A stretch of 64,000 nucleotides of DNA from JAEULH01 sp963789785 (GCA_963789785.1 CAWBNC010000011.1:1-64000); one strand, 5' to 3'; counted from the first letter of the stretch, positions 9,775 through 20,441 are shown. A program made the numbers and translations. Notes: a model not told the origin generated them from the letters alone.

Positions 9775-10665
9775 TTAGATCCTCTCGATATTCTTGGTGC
9801 CGAACAGGCCGTACGGCTTGATCATCAGAATGATGACCAGGGCGTAGAATGGCGCAATGTTGTACAGGTTGCCCAGTTGAGCCACTGGCTGTCGACAAAT
9901 TCGGCAAGGTTCTCGAGCACGCCGATGAGCAGGCCGCCGACGATCGCGCCGACGATCGAATCGAGACCGCCGAGAATGACCGCCGGGAAAACCTTGATGC
10001 CGATGAAGGAGAGCGCCGAGGAGACGCCGTTGACCATGCCGATGACCACCCCGGCCAGCGCCGAGACCACGGCCGAGATCGCCCAGGAGAACGCAAAGAC
10101 ATGCTTGACCGAGATGCCGAGGCTCTGCGCAACCTGCTGATCGAAGGCGGTGGCGCGCATCGCCAGGCCCATGCGGGAGTATTTGAAGAAGCAGTCGAAG
10201 CCGACCATGATGACCACCGAGACGACCATGCTCATGATGTAGGCCGTCTGGACGTGCAGCCCGAAGATGTCGATCGTGCGGTCTCGAAGACGTTGGGAAG
10301 GGCTTGGTGAAGACCGCCGAAAATCCAGGACATCAGGGCCTGGAAGAACATCGACAGGCCGATGGTGACCATGATCACGGAGATGATCGGCTCGCCGATC
10401 ATCGGCCGCAGCACCACGACCTGCAGGACGATGCCGAAGATCATCATGAAAACCAGGGTCAGCGGGAAGCCGACGTAAAAGGGCAGCTCGAACTTGGCCA
10501 GCAGCCCCAGCAGGTCCAGGCGCCGATAAGCAGAAACTCGCCCTGGGCGAAGTTGACCACCTGCGTGGACTTGTAGATCAGCACAAAGCACATGGCCACG
10601 ACCCCGTAGAGGGTGCCGACGATCAGGCCGTTGACGATCAGCTGAGTCAGCAGATCCCAGTTCAC
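9775..10665 (-). CDS. livH: Branched-chain-type ABC transporter permease (LivH), frameshifted
   Basis: GTG start at 10665, preceded by GAGGGAGAAG, gives MNWDLLTQLIVNGLIVGTLYG and NFAQGEFLLIGA, the typical LivH N-terminus. Further frames give RPMIGEPIISVIMVTIGLSM, then VAQSLGISVKHVFAFSWAIS and FPAVILGGLDSIVGAIVGGL, and finally YALVIILMIKPYGLFGTKNI before TAA at 9775-9777. Three or more indels. Its start overlaps the end of the ligase gene (GTGA), indicating translational coupling. Confidence 0.8.
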
Positions 10666-12710
10666 TGCGCTTCTCCCTCGGCTGGTTCCAGACTTTTCCG
10701 CCGCCTGACGCTGGCCGGCGGGGTCGGCCGCCAGCACCGTTTCGACCCTGACATCGGTCAGGATGCGCGATCTAGTGCCGTCCTGGAAGGTGATCATCGT
10801 GTCGATATGCACGACATCCCGGCCGGCGTAGATGGCGTCGATGATCTCGCCGTACTTCTCTTTGATGACGCCGCGGCGGACCTTGCGGGTCCGGGTCAGC
10901 TCGCCGTCGTCGGCGTCGAGCTGCTTGTAGAGCAGCAGGAACTTGCGAATCTGCTGTGCCTCGGGCAGGGTTTCGTTGACCTTCACGATCTCTCCGCGCA
11001 CAGTTCGTAGATCTCGTCGCGGCCGGAGAGGTTGATGTAGTTGGTGAACGCGATGCTGCGCTGCTCGGCCCACTTGGCGACGATCGCGAAGCGGATGCAG
11101 ATGATCGCGGCAGGTAGGGGCGGCCATCGCCCTGGACCACCGCCTCGGCGATGAACGGCGAGAACTTGAGCTTGTTCTCGATGAACTGGGGCGAGAAGCG
11201 GGCGCCCGTCGAGGTGGTCGCGAGGTCGCTGATGCGGTCGATGACGACCAGGTGGCCGTTCTCCTTCTTGAAGTAGCCGGCGTCGCCGGTATGCATCCAG
11301 CCGTCGCGGAGCTCGGCAGCGGTCGCCGCCTCGTTCTTGTAGTAGCCGAGGAACATGCCGGGGTTGCTGGCCACGATTTCGCCGACGCCGTTCTCGTCGG
11401 GGTTGTCGATGCGCACCTGGGCATTGCGGAACGGGATGCCGACGGTGTCGAAATCGACATCGTCGGCCTCGTGGATGGTGTAGGCGCCGGCCAGCTCGGT
11501 CTGGCCGTAGAGCTGGCGCAGCGGCACGCCCATGGCCAGGAAGAAGTTGAAGGTGTCGGGGCCGAGCGCGGCGCCGCCGGTTGCGGCGGAGCGCAGGTAG
11601 GTAAAGCCGAGCCGGTCCTTGAGCGCGCGGAACAACAGCCCGTAGGCCAGCCTCGACCTGCGGCCGCGTTCGAGCGCGTTAATGCCGAGCTTCATGCCGA
11701 AGCGGAACATCGCCTGCTTGAACCGGGTCGCATCCATCATCTGCGCCCTGACATCGGCGGCGATCGATTCCCAGACGCGCGGCGCGAGCAGCACGAAGGT
11801 CGGCCCGATCTCACGCAGATCCGACATCATCGTTTCCGGTTCTTCGACAAAGTTGACGATGATCCGGCTGATCAGGGCCTGGGCCACGGCATAGACCTGT
11901 TCCATGATCCAGGGCAGCGGCAGCACCGAAACATAGTTGTCGCTCGGATACTTGGGGTCGCCTCCAGGTAGGCGACACAGTGTTCCAGCATGGGGCCGGC
12001 CTGCAGCATCGCCAGCTTCGGGTTGGAGGTCGTTCCCGAGGTCGGGCAGAGAATCGCCACATCCTCGGCCTTGCCGGCGGCGACCTCCGTGTAAAGTCGG
12101 GCTGTTCTTCATCGAGCTCTTCGCCAGGCCATAGAGTCTCGAGGCTCATCAGCCTGGGATCGTCATATTTGCGCATGCCGCGCGGATCGCAATAGAAGAT
12201 GTGCTGGACACAGGGCATCTGTCGGTGATCTCAAGCACCTTGTCGACCTGCTCTTCATCCTCGGCAATGATGAGCTGGGCTCGGCGTAGTTGATCAGATA
12301 GGCGACCTCCTCGTTCAGGGAGTCCTGGTAGATGCCGAAGATCATGCCGCGGAGGGCGTGCGCGGCAACTTGCTCCTAGACCCATTCGGGCCGGTTGTCG
12401 CCGATAATGCCGACGGAATCGTCGCGACCCATGCCGAGCTTGTGCATACCGAGGGCGAAGAACTTGACGTGCCGGTTATAGTCGGCCCAGGTGTAGACGT
12501 TCCAGATGCCGAAGTCCTTCTCCCGCAGCGCGATTTCGCCGGCCAGGTTGGCGCATTGTGGGCAAGCAGTTTGGGAAAAGTGTCGAAGGCTTTTACATCG
12601 GTGTATACGGCGATCGGCTGATTACGGGGATCATCAGGCCACGACTCTCCGGCCGTCTTCGAGGCGTAGCGGTGGTCGCCGGGCCAGCCCAGCAACGTCG
12701 TCATCGTCAC
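10662..12710 (-). CDS. AMP-dependent acyl-CoA synthetase/ligase in the Liv cluster, frameshifted
   Basis: ANL-superfamily ligase of about 650 aa, probably activating the transported acid to its CoA thioester. Visible motifs are the phosphate-binding loop LCPTSGTTSNPK (about 12057-12022), LRSAATGGAALGPDTFNFF, the adenine-site YGQTELAGAYTIHE, and GWMHTGDAGYFKKENGHLVV with the hinge/ribose Asp. The N-terminal pieces (DVKAFDTFPKLLAHNA, MIFGIYQDSLNEEVAYLINY) are in other frames, as is the C-terminal LLLYKQLDADDGELTRTRKV. At least five indels. The GTG start at 12710 overlaps the livG stop. The C-terminus is assigned to the TGA overlapping the livH start, which requires one more shift. Long-chain or aromatic acid substrates are both plausible. 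Confidence 0.78.
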
Positions 12711-13477
12711 CCGACGCCGAGATAGGCGGTCTTGACCTGTTCGTTCCCCATAACCTCTTCCGGCAGGCCGGCGGAGATCTTCCTGCCGAAATCAAGCACC
12801 ATCACCCGATGCGAGATATCCATGACCACGCCCATGTCGTGCTCGATCATGATCACCGTCATACCCCATTCTTCGTTGAGGTCAATGATGTAGCGGGCCA
12901 TATCCTCCTTCTCTTCCAGGTTCATTCCCGCCATCGGCTCGTCAAGCAGGATCAGGTCGGGGCGCAGAGCCACCGCTCTGGCCAGCTCGACCCGCTTGCG
13001 CAGCCCGTAGGAGAAAGTTCCGGCAACCGCTTTGCGGATATGGGCAATCTCGAGAAAATCGATAATGTCCTCGACCTCCCGGCGATGCACCAACTCCTCC
13101 TTGCGGGCACCGGACAGCCAGTACAGCGAGCCGGTCAGGAAATTGTTCTTCAACAGGTGATGACGACCGACCATGATATTGTCGAGCACAGACATGTGAT
13201 TGAAGAGCGCCAGGTTCTGAAAGGTGCGTCCGATACCGAGGCTGCCGCGGTCATTGGGCTTCAGGCCGATAACGTCGCGCCTTGAAGGATCTGCCCTCTG
13301 TTGGGTATAGCGGCCGGAGATGCAGTTAAGCATCGACGTCTTGCCCGCGCCATTTGGGCCGATAATCGAGAAGAGTTCGCCGCGCGAAACGGACAGGTCG
13401 ACATGGCTCAGGGCGCGAACGCCCCGAAAGCTCAGCGACACGTCTCGAGCTTCGAGAAGCGGGATCTCTCCCGTCAA
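12707..13477 (-). CDS. livG: Branched-chain-type ABC transporter ATP-binding protein (LivG)
   Basis: First gene of the cluster and nearly intact. Walker A is GPNGAGKTS, the Q-loop lies in GIGRTFQNLALFNHM, the signature is SYGLRKRVELARAV, Walker B is LILLDEPMAGMN, and the H-loop is MIEHDMGVV. I prefer TTG 13477 as start because GGGAGG sits 7 bases ahead and the product then begins MTGEIPLLEARDVSLSF; ATG 13492 lacks a ribosome site. The short stretch YTQQRADPSRRDV (about 13270-13300) looks out of frame, implying two compensating indels. The IS1182-like element upstream may have separated the operon from its promoter. Confidence 0.82.
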   Translation of the reverse strand: MTGEIPLLEARDVSLSFRGVRALSHVDLSVSRGELFSIIGPNGAGKTSMLNCISGRYTQQRADPSRRDVIGLKPNDRGSLGIGRTFQNLALFNHMSVLDNIMVGRHHLLKNNFLTGSLYWLSGARKEELVHRREVEDIIDFLEIAHIRKAVAGTFSYGLRKRVELARAVALRPDLILLDEPMAGMNLEEKEDMARYIIDLNEEWGMTVIMIEHDMGVVMDISHRVMVLDFGRKISAGLPEEVMGNEQVKTAYLGVG

Positions 13478-13498
13478 GACGCTTCCTCCCATCGAATC

Positions 13499-13513
13499 GT
13501 GCGTTTTGCGCAC
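13499..13513. other. Small inverted repeat upstream of livG
   Basis: GTGCG-TTTTG-CGCAC, a perfect 5-bp stem just 5' of the possible livG starts. It could be an operator or a translation-blocking hairpin; too short to be sure. Confidence 0.25.
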
Positions 13514-13638
13514 TTTTGTCTTCACGCCGCCGCGATTCCCGCGATCGGCAAGCTCGCGGCATCCATCCGCACGCAACAGTGTACCGGGCTCGCCGGACTA
13601 TTGCTACGTCATCGCGGTGGGCGTGCCGGCAAGGTGGC

Positions 13639-15092
13639 CTATCAGCCCGTTGACGAAGTCGGCTGGTTCTGACTCCCTGCACCCATAGCGGTTCGAGGGA
13701 TTGATCGACATGGCGCTGGGACGGCAAGGGGATCGGCAGGGTGATCTGGTGGTGACGTGGCGGGAGATGCCGCGATCGCCCGGGCATGTTTTTTACGATC
13801 GGCTGCAGGCGGTTTTGATCGATGCCGGCTTCGACACCTTCGCCGAGACGGCGTGCAAGCCGCACTACGCGGCGAAGATGGGGGCGCCGTCGATCCCGCC
13901 GGGGCGGTACTTCCGAATGCACATGGTCGGCTACTTCGAGGGCATCAACTCCGAGCGCGGGATCGAGTGGCGCTGCGCGGACTCGCTTTCGCTGAGGGAC
14001 TTCCTGCGCCTTGAGACGACCGCCCGGGTGCCGGATCACTCGTGGCTGTCGAAGACGCGGAGCCGCCTGCCGCATGAGGTCCACGAGGAGGTGTTCGGCT
14101 GGGTGCTGTCGCTGATCGCGGAGCACGGTCTGGTGAAAGGCGATCGGATCGGGGTGGACGCCTCGACCATGGAGGCCAACGCGGCGCTGCGCGCGATCGT
14201 CCGCCGGGAGACGGGCGAGACCTATCGGGAAATGCTGAACCGCATGGCCAAGGAGAGCGGCATCGAGACGCCCTCGGCCGAGGACCTTGTTCGCCTGGAC
14301 CGGAAACGGAAGGGCAAGACGCTGTCCAATGCGGACTGGGTGAGCGCGACCGATCCCGAGGCGAAGATCGCCAAGATGAAGGATGGCACCACCCATCTCG
14401 GCTACAAGCCGGAACACGCCGTCGATCTGGATACCGGCGTCGTCGTGGCGGCGGAGGTCCATCCGGCTGACGAGGGTGATACGACGACGCTGCCGGGGAC
14501 GCTGAAGGCCGCGGCGGCGAACCTGGCGAATGTCGATCGGGCGCCGACGGCGGCCAAAGTCGCCGAGCTCATCGCCGACAAAGGCTATCACGCCCGCGCG
14601 GTGCTGAAGGATCTCGACGGCGGCGTCTGGAAGACGCGGATCGCCGAGCCACAGCGAAAGGGGTTCTGCCGCTGGCACGGTGACGAAGACGCGCGCGCCG
14701 CGGTCTATGCCAACCGCAACCGGCTGCGCTCCGAGATCGGCAAGGCGGGTATGCGAAAACGGGCCGAAATCGTCGAGCGCTCGTTCGCCCACAATCTGGA
14801 GCGCGGCGGCATGCGCCGAACGTGGCTCCGCGGGCGGGAGAACGTCCACAAGCGCTACCTGATCCACGTCGCCGGCCACAACCTCGGGATCCTGATGCGC
14901 CTGCTGATTGGCGCCGGAACGCCGAAGGAAGCCGCCGCCCGCGGGAAACTGTTGCTGCTCTTCGTTCATATGCGGGAAATGGCGGTGATCGCCATTCTCG
15001 CCATCGACGAAGCCGGCCTCGGCATCCTCGTCGTGCTCGTCACCGCCGATAAGGCGTGATCACGAAAGGCACATCATCAACGGGCTGCTAAG
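13639..15092 (+). mobile_element. IS1182-like insertion sequence
   Basis: About 1.45 kb element with one transposase gene. Imperfect terminal inverted repeats share the core CAGCCCGTTGA(C/T)GA(A/T)GT, at about 13643-13659 on the left and the complement at about 15070-15086 on the right, each extended outward by a few matching bases. No convincing target duplication can be fixed (CTAT versus CTAA flank the core). The ends are therefore approximate. It separates the Liv cluster from the lower-GC segment with the cupin gene. Confidence 0.65.
13710..15059 (+). CDS. IS1182-like DDE transposase
   Basis: About 449 aa from ATG 13710 (a TTG at 13701 is an alternative). An N-terminal DUF772-type domain (PPGRYFRMHMVGYFEGINS, WLSKTRSRLPHEVHEEVFGW) is followed by the DDE nuclease core: GVDASTMEAN (first Asp), then a zinc/linker-like KMKDGTTHLGYKPEHAVDLD, ELIADKGYHARAVL (second Asp) and ERSFAHNLERGGMRRTWLRG with the final Glu near its start. 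The frame is intact, so the element may be active. The C-terminal 40 residues are hydrophobic. Confidence 0.85.
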   Translation: MALGRQGDRQGDLVVTWREMPRSPGHVFYDRLQAVLIDAGFDTFAETACKPHYAAKMGAPSIPPGRYFRMHMVGYFEGINSERGIEWRCADSLSLRDFLRLETTARVPDHSWLSKTRSRLPHEVHEEVFGWVLSLIAEHGLVKGDRIGVDASTMEANAALRAIVRRETGETYREMLNRMAKESGIETPSAEDLVRLDRKRKGKTLSNADWVSATDPEAKIAKMKDGTTHLGYKPEHAVDLDTGVVVAAEVHPADEGDTTTLPGTLKAAAANLANVDRAPTAAKVAELIADKGYHARAVLKDLDGGVWKTRIAEPQRKGFCRWHGDEDARAAVYANRNRLRSEIGKAGMRKRAEIVERSFAHNLERGGMRRTWLRGRENVHKRYLIHVAGHNLGILMRLLIGAGTPKEAAARGKLLLLFVHMREMAVIAILAIDEAGLGILVVLVTADKA

Positions 15093-15152
15093 GCTCCTTA
15101 TGCACCGATGCATCGTGCTTCGGTGGGATGAGCAAGAGAAGCATCCGGGCAA

Positions 15153-15481
15153 TCAGCTCGCACGCATCATTGTTAGGAGCATCTTGAACCGCGTAATGGC
15201 CTGAACTGCATGCGGCACGTTTGCTGGCAGTCGGATGAGATTGCCGGACGGCACGCGATGAGTATTGTCGTCGACGGTCACTTCAGCCTCGCCATCAAAT
15301 ACCTGCAGGAAGGCATCGAAGGGCGCTGTGTGCTCGCTCAATCCCTCGCCAGTATCGAATGCGAAAGCCGTGATGGTGCCTGCGGCGTCCTTATGCAGAG
15401 TGTTGCTGACCACGGATCCTTCCTGGTAGGCCACGAGCTCTCATCCAGGCACGTCGGCTCGGGAGGCATCGTTGTTGCCAT
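15153..15481 (-). CDS. Small cupin-domain protein (one frameshift)
   Basis: Single-domain cupin of about 108 aa. The conserved part reads LVAYQEGSVVSNTLHKDAAG, LSEHTAPFDAFLQVFDGEAE and NLIRLPANVPHAVQAITRFK, giving the cupin motif 1 His and a PxxxPH motif 2. The frame is closed by a TGA just before LVAYQ, but ATG 15481, preceded by ACGGAG, starts a frame reading MATTMPPEPTCLDE that joins naturally to LVAYQ after one base shift near 15437. GC content here is lower than in the flanks. Metal binding is likely; the biological role is unknown. Confidence 0.7.
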
Positions 15482-15667
15482 GACAAATACTCCGTATACT
15501 CTCGCCCGCGGCCTGAGAACGTTGCAGGTCAGTAACGGTCCAGCCGCCAAGGAAATGGCACTCGATCGCGCCACCATACACTGCTGACGATCACGCTGAA
15601 CAAGAAGAAGACCTTCGAGCGTACGATGCAAAGAACCCTGAATATACCTCAATGACAGGAGAAAGCG

Positions 15668-15823
15668 ATGACGAAGAATATGCCTGTGGACGGTTACTCG
15701 GAATCGATTCCCATTGACGAACTCGTGCAGCTAGCGAGGGCAGATGTTAATGCGTGCGGGGTCCATGCTCGCGCAGCGCCGGCGCGAGGCGCCGGACGAT
15801 CTGCTCGGCATCCCAAAGGCTGA
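15668..15823 (+). CDS. Short ORF, probable 5' fragment of a truncated gene
   Basis: A strong ribosome site (AGGAGAAAGCG) precedes ATG 15668. The first 27 residues (MTKNMPVDGYSESIPIDELV onward) look protein-like and have the lower GC of the cupin segment, but from about 15745 the composition jumps to high GC and the translation becomes Arg/Ala-rich until TGA 15821. This looks like a gene start cut off at a recombination junction. No family recognised. Confidence 0.35.
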   Translation: MTKNMPVDGYSESIPIDELVQLARADVNACGVHARAAPARGAGRSARHPKG

Positions 15824-16162
15824 GAGGCGGGCTCGGAAAGTCTGCGTCCATCGTGCCGTCCCGTGCCGGCCCGCCGCGGTGCGGGCGCATAGCGAGCCTT
15901 GCAGCCGTCTGTGGCGGTGAAAAGGCATGACAGCTTGATGGCGCGCCTCGGGTAGGACTTGCCTTTTCACCGACGACTTCGCATAAAGCGTGCGCCTGAC
16001 AGCCCGTGGCGCGGCGCACCGGCATGACGCGCGACGCGACGACGGGCGTGGAAAGACGAACAGGGGCGAAGGCACAGAACCGCTTCGCAGACGGTGGCCG
16101 CGCACCGGCGGCCGCTGTCCGGCGGCGAGACAAGAACCATACGGGCAGAGGGAAGATCCGCC
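15824..16162. other. Intergenic region upstream of pgk
   Basis: No convincing gene on either strand; the open minus-strand frame here is Arg/Pro-rich and lacks a family signature. It should hold the pgk promoter, but no clear -35/-10 pair is seen. Confidence 0.4.
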
Positions 16163-17356
<1,194 letters not shown>

Positions 17357-17371
17357 TCGCGCGGCGGCCAA

Positions 17372-17400
17372 AAGCGGGCGGCCGGAAGGCTTGCCCGCTT
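17372..17400 (+). terminator. Hairpin after pgk, possible terminator
   Basis: AAGCGGGC and GCCCGCTT form a perfect 8-bp stem around a 13-base loop 16 bases after the pgk stop. Only a short CTTCTT follows, so termination may be partial. Confidence 0.45.
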
Positions 17401-17428
17401 CTTCGGCCCGCGTCACAGTGTCGCGGTG

Positions 17429-17959
17429 ATGGGCAAGAAGCCGGCAGGACCGATCGTCGAAATCGTCCCCCAGGGCGACAACCGCACCCGCCTCGTCTGT
17501 CCGGACTGCGGCTACATCGAATACACCAATCCCAAGATCGTCGTCGGCGCGGTATGCAGCTGGGAAGGGCGGATCCTGCTGTGCAAGCGCGGGATCTCGC
17601 CCTCGCTCGGCCGCTGGACGATACCGGCCGGCTTCATGGAGGTGGGCGAGTCATCGGCGGAAGGCGCGGCGCGCGAGGTCTGGGAGGAGGCGGAAGCCCG
17701 GGTCGCGATCGAGGGTCTGATCGGGATCTACGAAATCCCGCACATCTCCCAGATCAACGTCATCTATCGCGCGCCGATGCTCGGGCCCGAATGTGCCGCC
17801 GGCGAGGAGAGTCAGGCCGTCGGCCTGTTCGACTGGGCTGACATTCCCTGGGAAGACCTTGCCTTTCCCTCGGTTCGCTGGTCGCTGGAGCGGTTCGCCG
17901 CCGGCGAGGGTCCGGCCGTCGGCGTGGCGCCGCCGCGAGAGCGGACAAGCCGGCGTTGA
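17429..17959 (+). CDS. NUDIX hydrolase with N-terminal zinc-ribbon-like motif
   Basis: Hydrolyses a nucleoside diphosphate linked to another moiety; this subgroup often acts on NADH-like or ADP-ribose-like compounds. 176 aa from ATG 17429 (GTG 17426 is just ahead). The N-terminus has CPDCGYIEYTNPKIVVGAV with a single CxxC, then the Nudix box GFMEVGESSAEGAAREVWEE (Gx5Ex7REUxEE pattern), and IPWEDLAFPSVRWSLERF near the end. Only the pattern of the family is known; the physiological substrate is not. Confidence 0.88.
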   Translation: MGKKPAGPIVEIVPQGDNRTRLVCPDCGYIEYTNPKIVVGAVCSWEGRILLCKRGISPSLGRWTIPAGFMEVGESSAEGAAREVWEEAEARVAIEGLIGIYEIPHISQINVIYRAPMLGPECAAGEESQAVGLFDWADIPWEDLAFPSVRWSLERFAAGEGPAVGVAPPRERTSRR

Positions 17960-18010
17960 GGGGCCGACGCGGCCGAGGCAATGCGGCCGAAGCGCGGCCC
18001 CGAAAGTGGT

Positions 18011-18029
18011 CCTTAGTCGCTTGCTAAGG
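18011..18029. promoter_or_regulatory. Palindrome over the -35 box of the thiolase promoter
   Basis: CCTTAG-TCGCTTG-CTAAGG is a perfect 6-bp inverted repeat with a 7-base centre, overlapping the putative -35 hexamer of the following gene. It could be a repressor operator; no known regulator is assigned. Confidence 0.35.
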
Positions 18030-18049
18030 CGGCATGCCGGCCCTATTCT
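18021..18049 (+). promoter_or_regulatory. Putative sigma70-type promoter of the thiolase gene
   Basis: TTGCTA, a 17-base spacer, and TATTCT, located about 75 bases before the thiolase start. The match is good for a high-GC genome. Confidence 0.5.
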
Positions 18050-18123
18050 CCCGGCCCACACTGCCAAACACAAGTCCACACGCCGTCTACCGGTGTGATC
18101 CCGGATCAGGAGAGGAATCAAGC

Positions 18124-19299
18124 ATGAGTGAAATTGTCATAGCTGGCGGCGCGAGGACCCCCGTCGGTCGCTTCAACGGCGCGCTGAGCAGCCTGTCGCC
18201 AGTGGCGTTGGGCGAGATTGCCGTCAGGGAAGCGCTGCAACGCGCCAAGGCCGATCCCGACGAAATCGAGGAAGTCATCATGGGGATCGTTCTGCAGGGC
18301 GATACCGGCGCCGGACCGGCGAGGCAGGTCTGCATCAATTCAGGCATCTCCAAGGACTCCACGGCCTACGCCATCAACCAGCTGTGCGCGTCGGGAATGC
18401 GCGCGATCGCCGAGGGCTACAAGTCGATCAAGCTCGGCGAGCATGAGGTGGTGGTTGCCGGTGGGATGGAGAGCATGAGCTGGGCGCCGCACGAAGCCAA
18501 CATGCGCGGCGGCACCAAGATGGGTGAATTCAAGCTCGCCGACAGCATGATGCGCGACGGCCTGATCGATCCGTTCCACAACTACCACATGGGCAATACG
18601 GCCGAGAACGTCGCCAAGCAGTACCAGATCACCCGCCAAGAGCAGGATGAGTTCGCGCTGAAGTCGCAGAACAAGGCGGAAGCCGCGATCAAGGGCGGCA
18701 AGTTCAAGGACGAGATCATCCCGGTGACGATCAAAGGGCGCAAGGGCGACAAGGTTGTCGATACCGACGAGCACCCGATCTACGGCTCCACGATGGAAGC
18801 CCTGAGCAAGCTTCGCCCGGCCTTCTCCAAGGATGGCACGGTCACGGCGGGCAATGCCTCGGGCATCAACGACGGCGCCGCGGCGACCGTGCTGATGACC
18901 GCCGAGAACGCCGCCAAGCGCGGTATCAAGCCGCTCGGCCGCATCGTCTCGTGGGCGACCTCCGGCGTCGATCCGGCGATCATGGGCACGGGCCCGATCC
19001 CGGCCAGCCGCAAGGCGCTCGAGAAGGCCGGCTGGACCGTCAAGGATCTGGACCTGGTCGAGGCCAACGAGGCGTTTGCCGCCCAGGCGATCGCGGTCAA
19101 CCGCGAGTTGGGCTGGGACACCGACATCGTCAACGTCAATGGCGGCGCGATCGCTCTCGGCCATCCGATCGGCTGCTCCGGCGCGCGGATCGTCCTCAGC
19201 CTGCTGCACGAGATGATCAAGCGCGACGCCAAGAAGGGTCTGGCGACCGCGTGCGTCGGCGGCGGCATGGGCATTGCCATGTGTCTCCAGCGCGACTAG
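18124..19299 (+). CDS. phaA: Acetyl-CoA C-acetyltransferase (biosynthetic thiolase)
   Basis: Condenses two acetyl-CoA to acetoacetyl-CoA (or the reverse) in the cytoplasm, the first step of polyhydroxybutyrate synthesis or the last of short-chain beta-oxidation. 391 aa from ATG 18124 behind AGGAGAGG. The nucleophilic C88 lies in NQLCASGMRA, H347 in ALGHPIGCSG and C377 in ACVGGGMG, the complete catalytic triad. A strong terminator follows, so it forms its own transcript. The next gene is a 3-hydroxyacyl-CoA dehydrogenase, consistent with C4 acyl-CoA metabolism. The name atoB would fit equally well. Confidence 0.92.
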   Translation: MSEIVIAGGARTPVGRFNGALSSLSPVALGEIAVREALQRAKADPDEIEEVIMGIVLQGDTGAGPARQVCINSGISKDSTAYAINQLCASGMRAIAEGYKSIKLGEHEVVVAGGMESMSWAPHEANMRGGTKMGEFKLADSMMRDGLIDPFHNYHMGNTAENVAKQYQITRQEQDEFALKSQNKAEAAIKGGKFKDEIIPVTIKGRKGDKVVDTDEHPIYGSTMEALSKLRPAFSKDGTVTAGNASGINDGAAATVLMTAENAAKRGIKPLGRIVSWATSGVDPAIMGTGPIPASRKALEKAGWTVKDLDLVEANEAFAAQAIAVNRELGWDTDIVNVNGGAIALGHPIGCSGARIVLSLLHEMIKRDAKKGLATACVGGGMGIAMCLQRD

Positions 19300-19341
19300 C
19301 ACATATTCTCAATCCGCGCCCCTCATGGCAGGGGCGCAACG

Positions 19342-19375
19342 GTCGGGCCGCCATCGCGCGGCCCGACTTGTTTTT
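19342..19375 (+). terminator. Rho-independent terminator after the thiolase gene
   Basis: GTCGGGCCG and CGGCCCGAC form a 9-bp GC-rich stem around an 8-base loop, followed by TTGTTTTT. Confidence 0.85.
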
Positions 19376-19543
19376 GTGCGAGCGCGAAATGCGCCTTTAT
19401 CTCCTATACCGAAAGCGGTAAATCTCGCAGGCGACACGATCGTCTTGCGGCTAGAGTGGGCGCCGCGGACATCGCGGGGCAGCGACCGGGACAAGCCGCG
19501 GTCGGGAGCGGTTTGGCTCCGGGGATTAAAAAGGGGAAAGTAA

Positions 19544-20441
19544 ATGGCCATCACCAACGTCGGAATCATTGGCTCGGGAGCCATGGGCCTTGGGATCACG
19601 CACGTCTGCGCCAAGGCCGGCTGCAACGTCCTCACGGTCAAGGCGACGCCCGGCTCGTGGGAGAAGGCCAAGAGCACACTGGATCGAAGCCTCGGCAAGC
19701 TTGTCGAGCGCGGCAAGATGGAAGCTCAGGACAAGGAGGCGATCCTCGGTCGGGTCACGTTTTCGACGGATGAACGGGCCGTCGCCGATTGCGATCTCGT
19801 CATCGAGTTCGGTCATCGAGGATCTCGAGACCAAGAAGGACCTGTTCCGCCGGCTGGAGTCGATCTGCCGCCCCAATACGCTGTTGACGACCAACACCTC
19901 GACCCTGTCGGTCACGGCAATGATGGCGGTATGCAAGCAGCGCGACCGCGTCGCCGGCCTGCACTTCTTCAATCCCGCGCCGGTGATGAAGCTGGTCGAG
20001 ATCATCCACGCCTTCGAGACATCCGAGGATACCATCCAGAGCCTCGACGCCTTCTGCCGGCACATCGGCAAGGATCCGGTGCTGGTTCAGGACACAACCG
20101 GGTTCATCGTCAACCGCCTGCTGACGCCGTACATGCTGAACGCGATCCGCATGCTCGAGCGCGGCACCGGCACCATCGAGAGCATCGATCAGGCCATGAA
20201 GCTGGGCGCGGCGCACCCGATGGGGCCGTTCCAGCTCGCCGACTACATCGGCCTCGATGTCGTCGAGGCCATGGCGCATAACATCTTCGCCGACGTCCGC
20301 CACGAGCACCACGCGCCGCCGCACACGCTGACCCGCCTCGTTCAGCTCGGCTACCTCGGGATGAAGACCGGCAAGGGCTTTTATGACTGGTCGCAGAAGC
20401 CGGCGGTGCAGAATCCGCAGCTGGGCCGCCCGGTTGTCTAA
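19544..20441 (+). CDS. 3-hydroxybutyryl-CoA dehydrogenase (one frameshift)
   Basis: NAD(P)-dependent oxidoreductase interconverting acetoacetyl-CoA and 3-hydroxybutyryl-CoA. The start is ATG 19544, preceded by AAAGGGGAAAG. The Rossmann motif GSGAMG (residues 10-15) and DLVIE are in frame 2; one extra T around 19807-19808 moves the rest to frame 3 (VIEDLETKKDLFRRLESICR, TNTSTLSV, then FFNPAPVMKLVEII with the catalytic-His-containing HFFNP, and DTTGFIVNRLL). Removing that base joins the two exactly into about 298 aa, slightly longer than the usual 285. The end is GKGFYDW plus a short tail. Acts with the upstream thiolase. Confidence 0.88.

Noticed and set aside
12506..13285. 259-codon plus-strand frame opposite livG
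   Set aside because: Antisense to an intact ABC ATPase with complete Walker motifs.
19800..19812. Programmed ribosomal frameshift in the hydroxybutyryl-CoA dehydrogenase gene
   Set aside because: No slippery heptamer or downstream structure; a single extra T explains it better.
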